DNA of 57,766 nt, from NCBI GenBank assembly GCA_004563195.1, contig SFTJ01000017.1, positions 1 through 57,766 of the forward strand. Reading direction: 5' to 3'. Positions 42,461 to 50,382 of this stretch are shown in pieces. Position numbers and translations under genes: made by a program. The notes under the pieces were generated by a model. That model made no database searches. It had not been told where the DNA came from and saw only the letters and a program-made list of their open reading frames with translations. Within the stretch, counting starts at the first letter, position 1. Every line of letters starts with the position of its first letter. The DNA is from a bacterium (lineage in GTDB: Bacteria > Bacteroidota > Bacteroidia > Bacteroidales > Muribaculaceae).

Positions 42461-43945
42461 ATGAAGAAAGACATGTCGCGCCGCTCGTTTATTAAGACGG
42501 GCACAACAGCAGCTATCGGGCTCTCGATGATGCCGGGAACGGTTTTCGGGTCGAGCAAGGACTCAAAAAAGAAGAAAACCGTAAAGACAGAGAAATTGAA
42601 AATACTTGGAGTAGGCATAGGCGGTAGAGGTGCAGCCGTGTTGCGTGAACTTGAGACAGAAGATATCATAGGTTTGTGCGACGTAGACTGGAAATATGCC
42701 CAGCACGTTTTCGAACGCTACCCCAAAGCCAAACGTTACAACGATTATAAAAAGATGTTTGCCGAGATGCTCGATGAGTGCGACGCTGTGGTGTGTGCAA
42801 CTGCCGACCACACTCACGCCATCATCTGCGCCGAAGCAATAGCAGCCGGCAAGCACGTGTATTGCGAAAAACCGCTCACTCACACCGTTTACGAGTCGCG
42901 CCTCTTGACCAAACTCGCAGCCAAGCATCGCGTAGCTACCCAGATGGGTAACCAAGGAGCATCGGCCGACGGAGTGCGCAAGGTGTGCAACTGGATTTGG
43001 AACGGCGTGATAGGCGAAGTGACCCGCGTGGAAGCATTTACCGACCGCCCAATATGGCCGCAAGGCTTGGAACGCCCAAAGGAAACACCCGAAGTGCCGT
43101 CGACACTCAATTGGGATGCCTTTATCGGACCGGCTCCTATGCGTCCCTACAACCCCATCTACACCCCTTGGAACTTCCGCGGATGGTGGGATTTCGGCAC
43201 AGGTGCTCTTGGCGATATGGCTTGCCACATACTTCACCCCGTGTTTAAGGCATTGAATCTGAAGTATCCTATCAGAGTGCAAGGTTCGTCTACACCATTG
43301 CTGTCGGAATCGTGTCCGAATGCCGAAATGATAAAGTACACATTCCCGGCACGCGACAATATGCCCAAGGTGGCAATGCCACAGGTCGACGTTTATTGGT
43401 ACGACGGCGGTTTGCTGCCCGAGCGTCCTCTCGACTTGCCTGCAGGCAAATCGCTCAACGATGCCGGTGGTGCACTTATATTCTACGGCACCAAGGATAC
43501 ACTAATATGCGGTTGCTACGGCAAGGATCCATATCTCTTGTCGGGCCGCAATCCCGAAGTGCCTAAATTGTGCCGCGAAGTGACACTTTCGCACGTTCAA
43601 GACTGGGTGCGCGCTTGTAAGGAAGACCCCGACAATCGCATTCTGTCGGAATCGGACTTCTCACAAGCAGGTCCGTTCAACGAAATGGTGGTGATGGGCG
43701 TGAATGCAATACGCTTGCAAGGCTTGAATCAAGTGCTCGAATGGGACGGCGAAAAGATGGAATTTACCAATATTCCAGCCGAAGCCACAGTGCGCTCGAT
43801 AGTGAAAGATGGCTTCAGCATCAAGGATGGTCACCCCACATTCCAGACCACTTACACCGAACCGGTGAATGCGCGTCAGTTTGCAGCCGAGCTGGTTCGC
43901 CACAACTATCGCGAGGGTTGGGAATTGCCCGAAATGCCCAAGTGA
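42461..43945 (+). CDS. Tat-exported Gfo/Idh/MocA-family oxidoreductase
   Basis: A 494-residue NAD(P)-linked sugar oxidoreductase. It starts with a twin-arginine signal, SRRSFIKTGTTAAIG (residues 6-20), so it is exported folded with its cofactor. The Rossmann part has ILGVGIGGRGAAVL and CEKPLTHTVYE, the usual EKP motif with the catalytic Lys; the C-terminal part has a GGWWDFGTGALGDMACH-like block (FRGWWDFGTGALGDMACH). In Bacteroides, relatives next to DUF1080 proteins oxidise glycosides at C3. It leads a three-gene cluster. Confidence 0.9.
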   Translation: MKKDMSRRSFIKTGTTAAIGLSMMPGTVFGSSKDSKKKKTVKTEKLKILGVGIGGRGAAVLRELETEDIIGLCDVDWKYAQHVFERYPKAKRYNDYKKMFAEMLDECDAVVCATADHTHAIICAEAIAAGKHVYCEKPLTHTVYESRLLTKLAAKHRVATQMGNQGASADGVRKVCNWIWNGVIGEVTRVEAFTDRPIWPQGLERPKETPEVPSTLNWDAFIGPAPMRPYNPIYTPWNFRGWWDFGTGALGDMACHILHPVFKALNLKYPIRVQGSSTPLLSESCPNAEMIKYTFPARDNMPKVAMPQVDVYWYDGGLLPERPLDLPAGKSLNDAGGALIFYGTKDTLICGCYGKDPYLLSGRNPEVPKLCREVTLSHVQDWVRACKEDPDNRILSESDFSQAGPFNEMVVMGVNAIRLQGLNQVLEWDGEKMEFTNIPAEATVRSIVKDGFSIKDGHPTFQTTYTEPVNARQFAAELVRHNYREGWELPEMPK

Positions 43946-44001
43946 TAATAGAATAAGCATAAAAGAAATCGAAAAAATAACATAATCGTAAACTCACAAA
44001 T

Positions 44002-44856
44002 ATGAAGAAAATATTGTTTTGCCTTGCATTAGGCGCATTGGTAGCATTGGTGTCGTGTGGTTCAAGCACTAAGCAAGCCACCGAAGAAACTGAAGAAAAC
44101 GCAGCTCCGGCTTACAGCACAATGGATAAGGAGCAAGTGGATTTGAGCAAATTTAAGGTTGATGACGAAGGCTATATAGTGCTTTTCGACGGTTCGAGCC
44201 TTGAAGGCTGGCGTGGATATGGCAAGGACGAAGTGCCGACGCGCTGGAGCATCGATGACGGCTGTCTTAAGTTCAGCGGCACAGGCACAGGCGAAGGTCA
44301 GCAAGGTGATGGCGGCGACATCATTTTCGCTCACAAATTCAAAAACTTCGAATTGTCGTTCGACTGGAAGGTGTCGAAGGGCGGCAACTCGGGTGTGTTC
44401 TATTTGATACAAGAAGTAACTACCGAGAAGGACGGCGAAACCATTCTTGAGCCATCGTATATTTCAGCTCCGGAATATCAGATTCTCGACAATGCCAACC
44501 ATCCTGATGCAAAGTTGGGTAAGGATGGCAACCGTCAGTCGGCTTCGCTCTACGATATGATTCCGGCAGTGCCGCAAAATCAGAATGCCTACGAGCAGTG
44601 GAACGAGGGCAAGATTTTGGTTTACAAAGGCACTGTGGTTCACTCGCAGAATGGCGAAAACGTGCTCGAATACCACTTGTGGACACAACAATGGACCGAT
44701 ATGCTTCAGGCAAGCAAGTTCAGTCAGGAAAAGTGGCCGTTGGCATTTGAGTTGCTCAACAACTGTGGTGGTGAAAATCACGAAGGTTACATCGGTTTCC
44801 AAGACCATGGCGACGATGTGTGGTATCGCAACATTCGCATTAAGGTGCTTGAATAA
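44002..44856 (+). CDS. DUF1080 lipoprotein (3-keto-glycoside hydrolase-like)
   Basis: A 284-residue lipoprotein (lipobox LVSC, Cys about 19) followed by a short acidic linker and a DUF1080 concanavalin-like domain: VLFDGSSLEGWRGYG, FELSFDWKVSKGGNSGVFY, EYQILDNANHPDAK and the final EGYIGFQDHGDDVWYRNIRIK. DUF1080 is now known as the 3-keto-disaccharide/glycoside hydrolase family in Bacteroidetes and acts by elimination at a C3-oxidised sugar. It lies 56 nt after the oxidoreductase gene. Confidence 0.9.
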   Translation: MKKILFCLALGALVALVSCGSSTKQATEETEENAAPAYSTMDKEQVDLSKFKVDDEGYIVLFDGSSLEGWRGYGKDEVPTRWSIDDGCLKFSGTGTGEGQQGDGGDIIFAHKFKNFELSFDWKVSKGGNSGVFYLIQEVTTEKDGETILEPSYISAPEYQILDNANHPDAKLGKDGNRQSASLYDMIPAVPQNQNAYEQWNEGKILVYKGTVVHSQNGENVLEYHLWTQQWTDMLQASKFSQEKWPLAFELLNNCGGENHEGYIGFQDHGDDVWYRNIRIKVLE

Positions 44857-44865
44857 AGTGAGACT

Positions 44866-45696
44866 ATGAGAAAAAACATAATAATAGCTGCAGCCGGCGC
44901 TTTAGTGGCACTGGCTGCAGTGCTAAATACCTTTTCGTGCGTGGCAAAGAGCAAGAAAGAAGTGGGATTGCAGCTTTACTCCATTCGTGAACTTATAGGC
45001 GATGCCGACAAGTTTGCCAAGAATGGAGCACAAGTGATGGCGCAATTGGCAGAGATGGGTTATACGCATGTCGAGACAGCCAATTACTCCGATGGTAAGA
45101 TATATGGTTTGGCACCTGCCGATTTTCGCGCGGTGGTGGAGAAAGCCGGATTGAAAACCTTGTCGACACACACCACACACTTTATCAGCGACGAAGAAAA
45201 AGCCTCGGGCAACTTTGCCGAATCGTTGAAGTGGTGGAAGCAATGCATAGCCGACCATAAGGCTGCCGGAATGAGCTACATAGTGGCTCCAAGCATGCCT
45301 ATCCCCGGTACACTCAAGGAACTGAAAGTGTGGTGTGACTACTATAATCAAGTGGGCAAACTATGTGCCGAATCGGGAATGAAATTTGGCTATCACAACC
45401 ACTCGGGTGAGTTTCAGAAAATAGAGGACAAGGTGATGCTCGACTTTATGCTCGAAAACACCGATGCTCGATATGTGTTCTTCCAACTCGACGTTTATTG
45501 GGCAGTGATAGGCAAGGCAAGTCCGGTGGAATATTTCAAACGTTATCCGGGCCGTTTTACGCTGCTGCACATTAAGGATTATAAGGAAATAGGTCAAAGT
45601 GGTATGGTGGGATTTGATGCCATCTACAAGAATGCCGATTTTTCGGGAGTGAAGTATAACATAGTGGAACTCGAAGCCACCACAAGCGGCTACTGA
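44866..45696 (+). CDS. exported sugar isomerase/epimerase-like TIM-barrel protein
   Basis: A 276-residue protein with an N-terminal hydrophobic signal (to about residue 27, ending TFSCVAK, possibly a lipobox) and a xylose-isomerase-like TIM barrel: GLQLYSIREL, GYTHVETANYSDGKIYG, FGYHNHSGEF and FQLDVYWAVIGK, with metal-binding Glu, His and Asp positions. Such proteins isomerise or hydrate keto-sugars. It starts 9 nt after the DUF1080 gene and completes the cluster; it probably handles the 3-keto product. A tandem-repeat array starts 24 nt after its stop. Confidence 0.87.
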   Translation: MRKNIIIAAAGALVALAAVLNTFSCVAKSKKEVGLQLYSIRELIGDADKFAKNGAQVMAQLAEMGYTHVETANYSDGKIYGLAPADFRAVVEKAGLKTLSTHTTHFISDEEKASGNFAESLKWWKQCIADHKAAGMSYIVAPSMPIPGTLKELKVWCDYYNQVGKLCAESGMKFGYHNHSGEFQKIEDKVMLDFMLENTDARYVFFQLDVYWAVIGKASPVEYFKRYPGRFTLLHIKDYKEIGQSGMVGFDAIYKNADFSGVKYNIVELEATTSGY

Positions 45697-45720
45697 AAGC
45701 AGATTTTGTTAAGAAGAAGT

Positions 45721-45861
45721 ATTAGGCTTCGCTTTGCTCAGCGGTTAATAGGACTTCGCTACGCTCGGCGGTTAATAGGCTTCGCTATCGCTCAGCGGTT
45801 AATAGGCATCGCTATCGCTCAGCGGTTATTAGGCCTTCGCTACGCTTGGCGGTTAATAGGC
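45721..45861 (+). repeat. tandem-repeat array 1 (five 27-bp units)
   Basis: Five contiguous 27-bp units start at 45721, 45748, 45775, 45802 and 45829, with a partial sixth to 45861. Each begins ATAGGC or a close variant, has TTCGCT in the middle and ends GCGGTTA. Units differ at a few positions. No spacers separate them. The frame across the array reads as a nine-residue repeat (RLIGFAIAQ-like), but no good start codon supports it. The array lies just behind the isomerase stop. Confidence 0.85.
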
Positions 45862-45977
45862 AAAATTTTTTATTTTGCGTTTTTGGGGACTATTGGTTGC
45901 GCTATTTCGTCAATATTGCGACTGAGCGATGCGAAGGTTTGCTAACTGCAAAACTTTAATTTTTACAAAAAAAGAAT

Positions 45978-46334
45978 ATGAGTGTTTTTTCTTTTGAAAA
46001 CCTGGATGTTTGGCAGGAGTCGCGAAATCTTGTTAAAGAAACTTATTTGCTTATGCGGGTTTTTCCTTTTGAGGAAAGGTATGCCCTATGTAACCAGATT
46101 CGCCGAGCTGTAGTTTCTGTCCCTTCCAATATTGCCGAAGGAGCCGGCAGAATGTCGAATAAAGAAAAATCACATTATATAGAAATCGCTTACGGTTCGT
46201 TGATGGAGGTATATTGCCAAATGCAAATCGCTCGCGATTTGGAATATATTTCAGAAGAACAACTCACATCTATAAGAAACCGAGTTTTTCGTATCTCCAA
46301 AATGCTATCCGCCTTGCACAAAAGCTTTCAATGA
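45978..46334 (+). CDS. four-helix-bundle protein (23S rRNA IVS/S23-like)
   Basis: A 118-residue all-helical protein: FENLDVWQESRNLVKETYLL start, QIRRAVVSVPSNIAEGAGRMS and HYIEIAYGSLMEVYCQ are signatures of the four-helix-bundle family first seen in 23S rRNA intervening sequences and related to Avd of diversity-generating retroelements. No reverse transcriptase or rRNA is near. Function unknown; a nucleic-acid-binding role is suspected for the family. It sits between two tandem-repeat arrays of opposite orientation, and its codon use is more AT-rich than its neighbours. Confidence 0.88.
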   Translation: MSVFSFENLDVWQESRNLVKETYLLMRVFPFEERYALCNQIRRAVVSVPSNIAEGAGRMSNKEKSHYIEIAYGSLMEVYCQMQIARDLEYISEEQLTSIRNRVFRISKMLSALHKSFQ

Positions 46335-46364
46335 TCTAACTGTAGTACAAGCTGCCGCATAACC

Positions 46365-46462
46365 GAAAGTGTGTCAAAACGCCTTTTTTAAGAGAATCAC
46401 CCCTGCCACAGCTATTTGTGACAGGGGCGATTCTTTCAATTCGGGCATTATGACACACTTTC
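46365..46462. mobile_element. 98-bp MITE related to the IS at the right edge
   Basis: GAAAGTGTGTCA (46365-46376) and TGACACACTTTC (46451-46462) are perfect 12-bp terminal inverted repeats. Inside is a strong palindrome: GAATC, CCCCTG and CACA (46394-46410) pair with TGTG, CAGGGG and GATTC (46417-46433). GAAAGTGTGTCA also marks the left end of the IS1182-like element at 55906. The MITE interrupts array 2: a GCCGCATAACCG fragment precedes it and the same motif recurs at 46511. No clear target duplication is seen. Confidence 0.8.
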
Positions 46463-46650
46463 TTAATAACCGCAACGCAGTTGCCAAAATAACCGCCAAG
46501 CGAAGCGCAGGCCGCATAACCGCTGCGAAGCAGCCTAATAACCGCAACGCAGTTGCCAAAATAACCGCCAAGCGTAGCGCAGGCCGTGTAACCGCTGCGA
46601 AGCAGCCTAATAACCGCAACACAGTTGCCAAACTAACCGCTGCGCAGCAG
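46463..46650 (-). repeat. tandem-repeat array 2 (72-bp higher-order unit)
   Basis: On the minus strand, blocks ending GCGG and starting TTATT alternate in three types with hairpin cores CTGC-TTC-GCAG, GCAAC-TGC-GTTGC and a longer GCGCTTCGC type. The three form a 72-bp unit, seen at 46465, 46537 and 46609 (about 2.6 copies). The joints GCGGTTATTAGGC match array 1 in inverse orientation. It ends 5 nt from the yigZ stop codon. Confidence 0.8.
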
Positions 46651-46655
46651 CAAAA

Positions 46656-47181
46656 CTACTCGACGAGTGATATTCCGCCGATATCGGTGAGGCGGGCTTT
46701 TAGAGGGGCGGCTTTGTCGGCATTGAGTTGCACTGTGATGGTGCAGCAATTGTCGAAATCTTGCGATAATATTTTTAAATCTTCCGATTTCAGCACTTTC
46801 ATCACATCGTTCATTCCCAAATATGGGAAAGTGAAAGTCACGGTGGCTTGTTCGTGACACTCAATGATTTCGCCGGCGCGAATGGCTTCGGCAGCCGCCT
46901 CGCGATAAGCCACTATCAGCCCCGATGTGCCGAGTTTTATGCCACCAAAGTAGCGAATCACCACTATCACTATGTTGGTGAGTTCAAACGAGTTGATTTG
47001 CCCGAGAATGGGTTTGCCGGCAGTGGTGGCGAGCATCGTGATATTCGTTTTGATACTGCTTGATTACGGCTTTGGCTTCGTCGGCGCTTTGCACAGGCAC
47101 GGCGAAGGAAATGAATTTGCTCATTTTCTCTTTGTATAAGCCTTGCGAAGTGGCTTTGATGGTTCGGAAGAAGTCGCTCAT
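46656..47181 (-). pseudogene. yigZ: yigZ (IMPACT/UPF0029 family), internal deletion with frameshift
   Basis: Two minus-strand frames hold the two halves of a YigZ protein. The first (from ATG 47181) starts MSDFFRTIKATSQGLYKEK and runs to YHDARHHC; the second resumes at TAGKPILGQINSFELTNIV and continues with VIRYFGGIKLGTSGL to the stop at 46656. The block that should lie between YHDARH and AGKP (the Cys-Tyr and ANDDGEPSGT region, about 20 residues) is missing, and the frame changes at the junction near 47030. The family is widespread with unclear function. An assembly error is possible but the clean join argues for a true deletion. Confidence 0.8.
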
Positions 47182-47242
47182 ATAGCAGTGTGGGGTGTTT
47201 TGTAGTTTTCTTTATTTTGAGTGATAGTGAGTTTTGCAAGTG

Positions 47243-47250
47243 CAAAGTTA
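47243..47250 (-). promoter_or_regulatory. -7 box for the yigZ remnant
   Basis: On the minus strand TAACTTTG (47250 to 47243) lies 61 nt before the ATG at 47181. Confidence 0.5.
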
Positions 47251-47357
47251 GTCTTGAAATGTGGTTAATGCAAATAATAACCCGATTTCGGTGCTGAAAG
47301 CGTGGAATAAGAGTGAAAAATATCGGTGCAAAATTCTTTTTGCTTTGGGAAATTATT

Positions 47358-47365
47358 TAAATTTG
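47358..47365 (+). promoter_or_regulatory. -7 box for the DUF4494/yggS pair
   Basis: TAAATTTG matches the consensus and lies 69 nt before the DUF4494 start. Directly after it AAAATGCACACA occurs twice in tandem (47374-47397). Confidence 0.55.
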
Positions 47366-47434
47366 CACTGCAAAATGCACACAAAATGCACACAGAATAA
47401 CTGAATTATTAACAAAATACATAATTAATACACT

Positions 47435-47890
47435 ATGGCACAATGGTTTGAATGTAAAATAAAAATCGATAAGACCACAGCCGACGGCGTAATCAAGACC
47501 TCTACCGAGAATTATTTGGTAGATGCATTGTCGTTTACTGAGGCCGAAGCACGCATAACAGAAGAAATGCAACCCTATATTTCGGGTGAATTTAAGGTCG
47601 ACTCGGTGAAGCGAGTGCGCGTGAGCGAAATGTTCTTCGATGAGACCGGCGACCGCTGGTATAAGGCGAAAGTCAACTTTGTGACTCTCGACGAGAAGAA
47701 AGGTGTGGAAAAGCGCACTGCAAGTTACATGTATGTGCAAGCCACAGAGTTCTCGAAGGCACTTCAGAACCTTATGGAAGGTATGAAAGGCACAATGAGC
47801 GATTTCGAAGTGGCATCAATAACCGAAACCACACTGCTCGACGTGTTTAAGGAAGACCTCACAGGCCCCGAATCGGCACCTCAAGCATAG
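47435..47890 (+). CDS. DUF4494 protein
   Basis: A 151-residue protein beginning MAQWFECKIKIDKTTADG, with NYLVDALSFTEAEARI and a middle FFDETGDRWYKAKVNFVTLDEKKG block. This is DUF4494, a family almost restricted to Bacteroidetes and of unknown function. It has no signal or membrane segment. yggS follows after 16 nt, so the two are probably co-transcribed and DUF4494 may belong to amino acid or PLP metabolism; that link is only contextual. Confidence 0.88.
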   Translation: MAQWFECKIKIDKTTADGVIKTSTENYLVDALSFTEAEARITEEMQPYISGEFKVDSVKRVRVSEMFFDETGDRWYKAKVNFVTLDEKKGVEKRTASYMYVQATEFSKALQNLMEGMKGTMSDFEVASITETTLLDVFKEDLTGPESAPQA

Positions 47891-47906
47891 CAAAAGGAGT
47901 AGGGTT

Positions 47907-48575
47907 ATGAGCGTAGCATCAGAAATAATAAGGTTTACCGACGAATTGCCGGCAAATGTCCGATTGGTGGCTGTGTCGAAATTCCATCCGGTGGAAAAAC
48001 TGATGGAAGCCTATTCGGCAGGGCAGCGCATCTTCGGCGAGAGTAGGGTGCAAGAGTTGGTGCAGAAGGCGCAAGAAATGCCTGCCGATGTGCAATGGCA
48101 TTTCATAGGCCATCTGCAGACCAATAAGGTGCGAGCATTGTTGCCCCATGTGAGCCTGATACATAGCGTCGACTCCGAGCGACTGCTCGACTGCATCGAT
48201 AAAGAAGCCGAGCGTATAGGACGCACGGTGGATGTGTTGCTGCAGATACATGTGGCTCAGGAGGAGGCGAAATTTGGCTTTACGCTCCAGGAAATAACTC
48301 AATTGGCCAATAGCGGCAAACTCACCGCCATGTCGCACGTGAGAGTGGTGGGAGTGATGGCTATGGCCACCAACACCGACGATGATGCCGAGATACGTCG
48401 CGAATTTGCCGAGGCTCACCATGTGTTCTATACGCTGAAAGAAGGCTGTTTCTTTGGCGATGAGCATTTTTGTGAGCTCAGTATGGGCATGAGCGACGAT
48501 TATCGCTTGGCGATAGCCGAAGGGGCGACAATGGTGCGCATCGGCACCACGATATTCGGCGCAAGAGAATACTGA
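47907..48575 (+). CDS. yggS: YggS-family PLP homeostasis protein
   Basis: A 222-residue TIM-barrel PLP-binding protein of the YggS/PROSC family, which buffers PLP and affects amino acid balance. VRLVAVSKFHPVEKLMEAY carries the PLP Lys; FGESRVQEL, WHFIGHLQTNKVR, SVDSERLLD and LSMGMSDDYRLAIAEGATMVRIGTTIFG are the conserved blocks. Length is usual. It ends before a terminator. Confidence 0.94.
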   Translation: MSVASEIIRFTDELPANVRLVAVSKFHPVEKLMEAYSAGQRIFGESRVQELVQKAQEMPADVQWHFIGHLQTNKVRALLPHVSLIHSVDSERLLDCIDKEAERIGRTVDVLLQIHVAQEEAKFGFTLQEITQLANSGKLTAMSHVRVVGVMAMATNTDDDAEIRREFAEAHHVFYTLKEGCFFGDEHFCELSMGMSDDYRLAIAEGATMVRIGTTIFGAREY

Positions 48576-48586
48576 ATTGTCAGCAC

Positions 48587-48664
48587 AAGAGCGGATATGC
48601 AGCCCGGCGGCGCAATGCAGCGTAGGAAAATCACTTCGCAGCATAGCGCTGCCGCTCTTTTTTT
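48587..48664 (+). terminator. terminator after yggS, with a repeat-like tail
   Basis: AAGAGCGG (48587-48594) pairs with CCGCTCTT (48652-48659), followed by a T run. The loop holds further short GC-rich repeats. The following 48665-48896 is untranslated: it has a GCGCACAGTGCGTAGG motif near 48685 and a weak TAACTTTA box near 48779 for the next gene. Confidence 0.65.
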
Positions 48665-48896
48665 AATAAGATGTAGCGCCGAAGCGCACAGTGCGTAGGA
48701 AGTGATGAAAAATGATGCAAAAATGCTATTGCGAAGATGTCTTTTTTATAAAATGTGTGCGTATTTCGAAAAAAAAGACTAACTTTACACAAAATTGAGA
48801 GATTAGTGCATAGCTATCGCGAGTATATCAGTTTGTGCTATCTTAAAGCTAAACGAAACAATTAACTAAATATCAATAAACTAACTAATAAAAAAC

Positions 48897-50192
48897 ATGA
48901 GTAACAAAACGAAACAATGGGGCGCTATCTTGGTGATGATTGCCCTCTTTGCTATGATTGCCTTTGTGACCAACTTGTGTTCACCAATGGCAGTTATCGT
49001 GAAAAACCAGTTCGGCGCAAGCAACTTTGCAGCCCAAGTGGGAAACTATGGTAACTTTATGGCATATCTGTTGATGGGTGTACCATCGGGTATGTTGATT
49101 AAGAAGATTGGCTACAAGAAGACAGCCCTTTTGGCCCTTATCGTGGGTATTGTGGGTATCTTGGTGCAATGGTTGAGCGGCTCGATGGGCTTCGTGGTTT
49201 ATCTTATCGGTGCATTCATCTCAGGCTTCTGCATGTGTATGCTCAACACTGTGGTAAATCCTATGCTTAACCTTCTTGGTGGTGGCGGTAACACCGGTAA
49301 CCAGCTTATCCAAATAGGTGGTGTGTTCAACTCTACAGCAGCCGTTGCTGTTTACATCATCATGGGTGCTCTTATCGGCGATGCTGCAAAGGCTCAGATT
49401 TCCGACGCCACTCCGGCGCTTATGATTGCACTTGCTATCTTCGTAGTAGCATTCATCGTAATCCTTTTCACTAAGATTGAAGAACCACAAAAGATTGAAG
49501 AAGAGAAGCATGCATCGGCCGAAAAGCCTAAATACTCGGCATTCTCGTTCCGTCACTTCAAGCTTGGTATCCTCGCTATCGCATTCTATGGCGCAGTAGA
49601 AGTAGGTCCTCCTACCTATATTCTTCAATATCTTACAGCAGCAACCGATGCCGCTGTTCCCGGCTTGGCTATGGATGCCGGCTACTGCGGTACACTCGGC
49701 GCTATCTACTTCCTGCTTATGCTCGTAGGCCGTTTCGTAGGTGGCGTTGTTGGTGGTAAGATTTCTACCAAGGCTATGATTTCATCGGTTAGTGGTGCGG
49801 CTGTAGTATTGTTGGCTCTCGGCATCTTCTTGCCTACCGACATCACAGTAAGCATTCCGGGCGTTGACTACACAACATTGTCGCTCGTGTGGGGTAATGT
49901 GCCTGTAGGCATCTTGATGTTCTTGCTCGTAGGTCTTTGCGCATCGGTTATGTGGGGCGGTATCTTCAACCTCGCTACCGAAGGTCTTGGCAAATACACT
50001 GCTGTGGCATCGGGCGTATTTATGACTATGGTTTGCGGTTTTGCTATCATGGTGGGTATCCAAGGTCTTGTAGCTGACTTGACCGGAAGCTACTTGTTGA
50101 GCTTCTTGGTTCCATTGGCATGTGCTGCTTACATTCTTTACTTCGCACTTATCGGTTCGAAGAACGTAAATACCGACATTCCTGTAGAATAA
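48897..50192 (+). CDS. FucP-family (FHS) sugar:H+ symporter
   Basis: A 431-residue twelve-helix MFS protein of the fucose/galactose/glucose:H+ symporter group: FVTNLCSPMAVIVKNQFGAS in helix 1, GNFMAYLLMGVPSGMLIKKIGYKK as the family loop motif, NPMLNLLGGGGNTGNQLIQIGGVFNS in helix 4-5 and WGGIFNLATEGLGKYT late. Codon use is strongly biased to C- or T-ended forms like GGT and CTT, as in the tkt and ompA-like genes, so high expression is likely. The sugar is unknown. Confidence 0.88.
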   Translation: MSNKTKQWGAILVMIALFAMIAFVTNLCSPMAVIVKNQFGASNFAAQVGNYGNFMAYLLMGVPSGMLIKKIGYKKTALLALIVGIVGILVQWLSGSMGFVVYLIGAFISGFCMCMLNTVVNPMLNLLGGGGNTGNQLIQIGGVFNSTAAVAVYIIMGALIGDAAKAQISDATPALMIALAIFVVAFIVILFTKIEEPQKIEEEKHASAEKPKYSAFSFRHFKLGILAIAFYGAVEVGPPTYILQYLTAATDAAVPGLAMDAGYCGTLGAIYFLLMLVGRFVGGVVGGKISTKAMISSVSGAAVVLLALGIFLPTDITVSIPGVDYTTLSLVWGNVPVGILMFLLVGLCASVMWGGIFNLATEGLGKYTAVASGVFMTMVCGFAIMVGIQGLVADLTGSYLLSFLVPLACAAYILYFALIGSKNVNTDIPVE

Positions 50193-50226
50193 TCTCCGAC
50201 CGAAAATATCGGAATTTTCGATAAAA

Positions 50227-50268
50227 AAGGCATCGGCAACTCGCATATTGGCGGGTAGTCGATGCCTT
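50227..50268. terminator. intrinsic terminator after the FucP-type gene
   Basis: AAGGCATCG (50227-50235) pairs with CGATGCCTT (50260-50268). The T tail is weak on the plus strand (AATTGTTTAT) and strong on the minus strand, so it may work both ways. Confidence 0.65.
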
Positions 50269-50326
50269 AATTGTTTATATATGAAAATATTTGGCAATAT
50301 ATTGCGTGAGATAGGATATTAATTGC

Positions 50327-50334
50327 TATATTTG
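50327..50334 (+). promoter_or_regulatory. -7 box for tkt
   Basis: TATATTTG matches the consensus, 48 nt before the tkt start. TTG at 50302-50304 is a possible -33 element (22-nt gap). Confidence 0.6.
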
Positions 50335-50382
50335 TAAGTATTTTTTGACATACCTAAAGGAAATCATACTCAAAATTTAAAT

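Noticed and set aside
45706..45945. 79-codon frame across array 1 with a nine-residue repeat
   Set aside because: The repeat arises because the 27-bp unit is a multiple of three. There is only a poor TTG-type start, no ribosome or promoter signal, and units vary without respect to reading frame.
45978..46334. diversity-generating retroelement (Avd-like protein)
   Set aside because: No reverse transcriptase, template repeat or variable repeat with adenine-specific changes was found nearby.
45721..46650. CRISPR array
   Set aside because: The units are contiguous without unique spacers, and no cas genes are present in the window.
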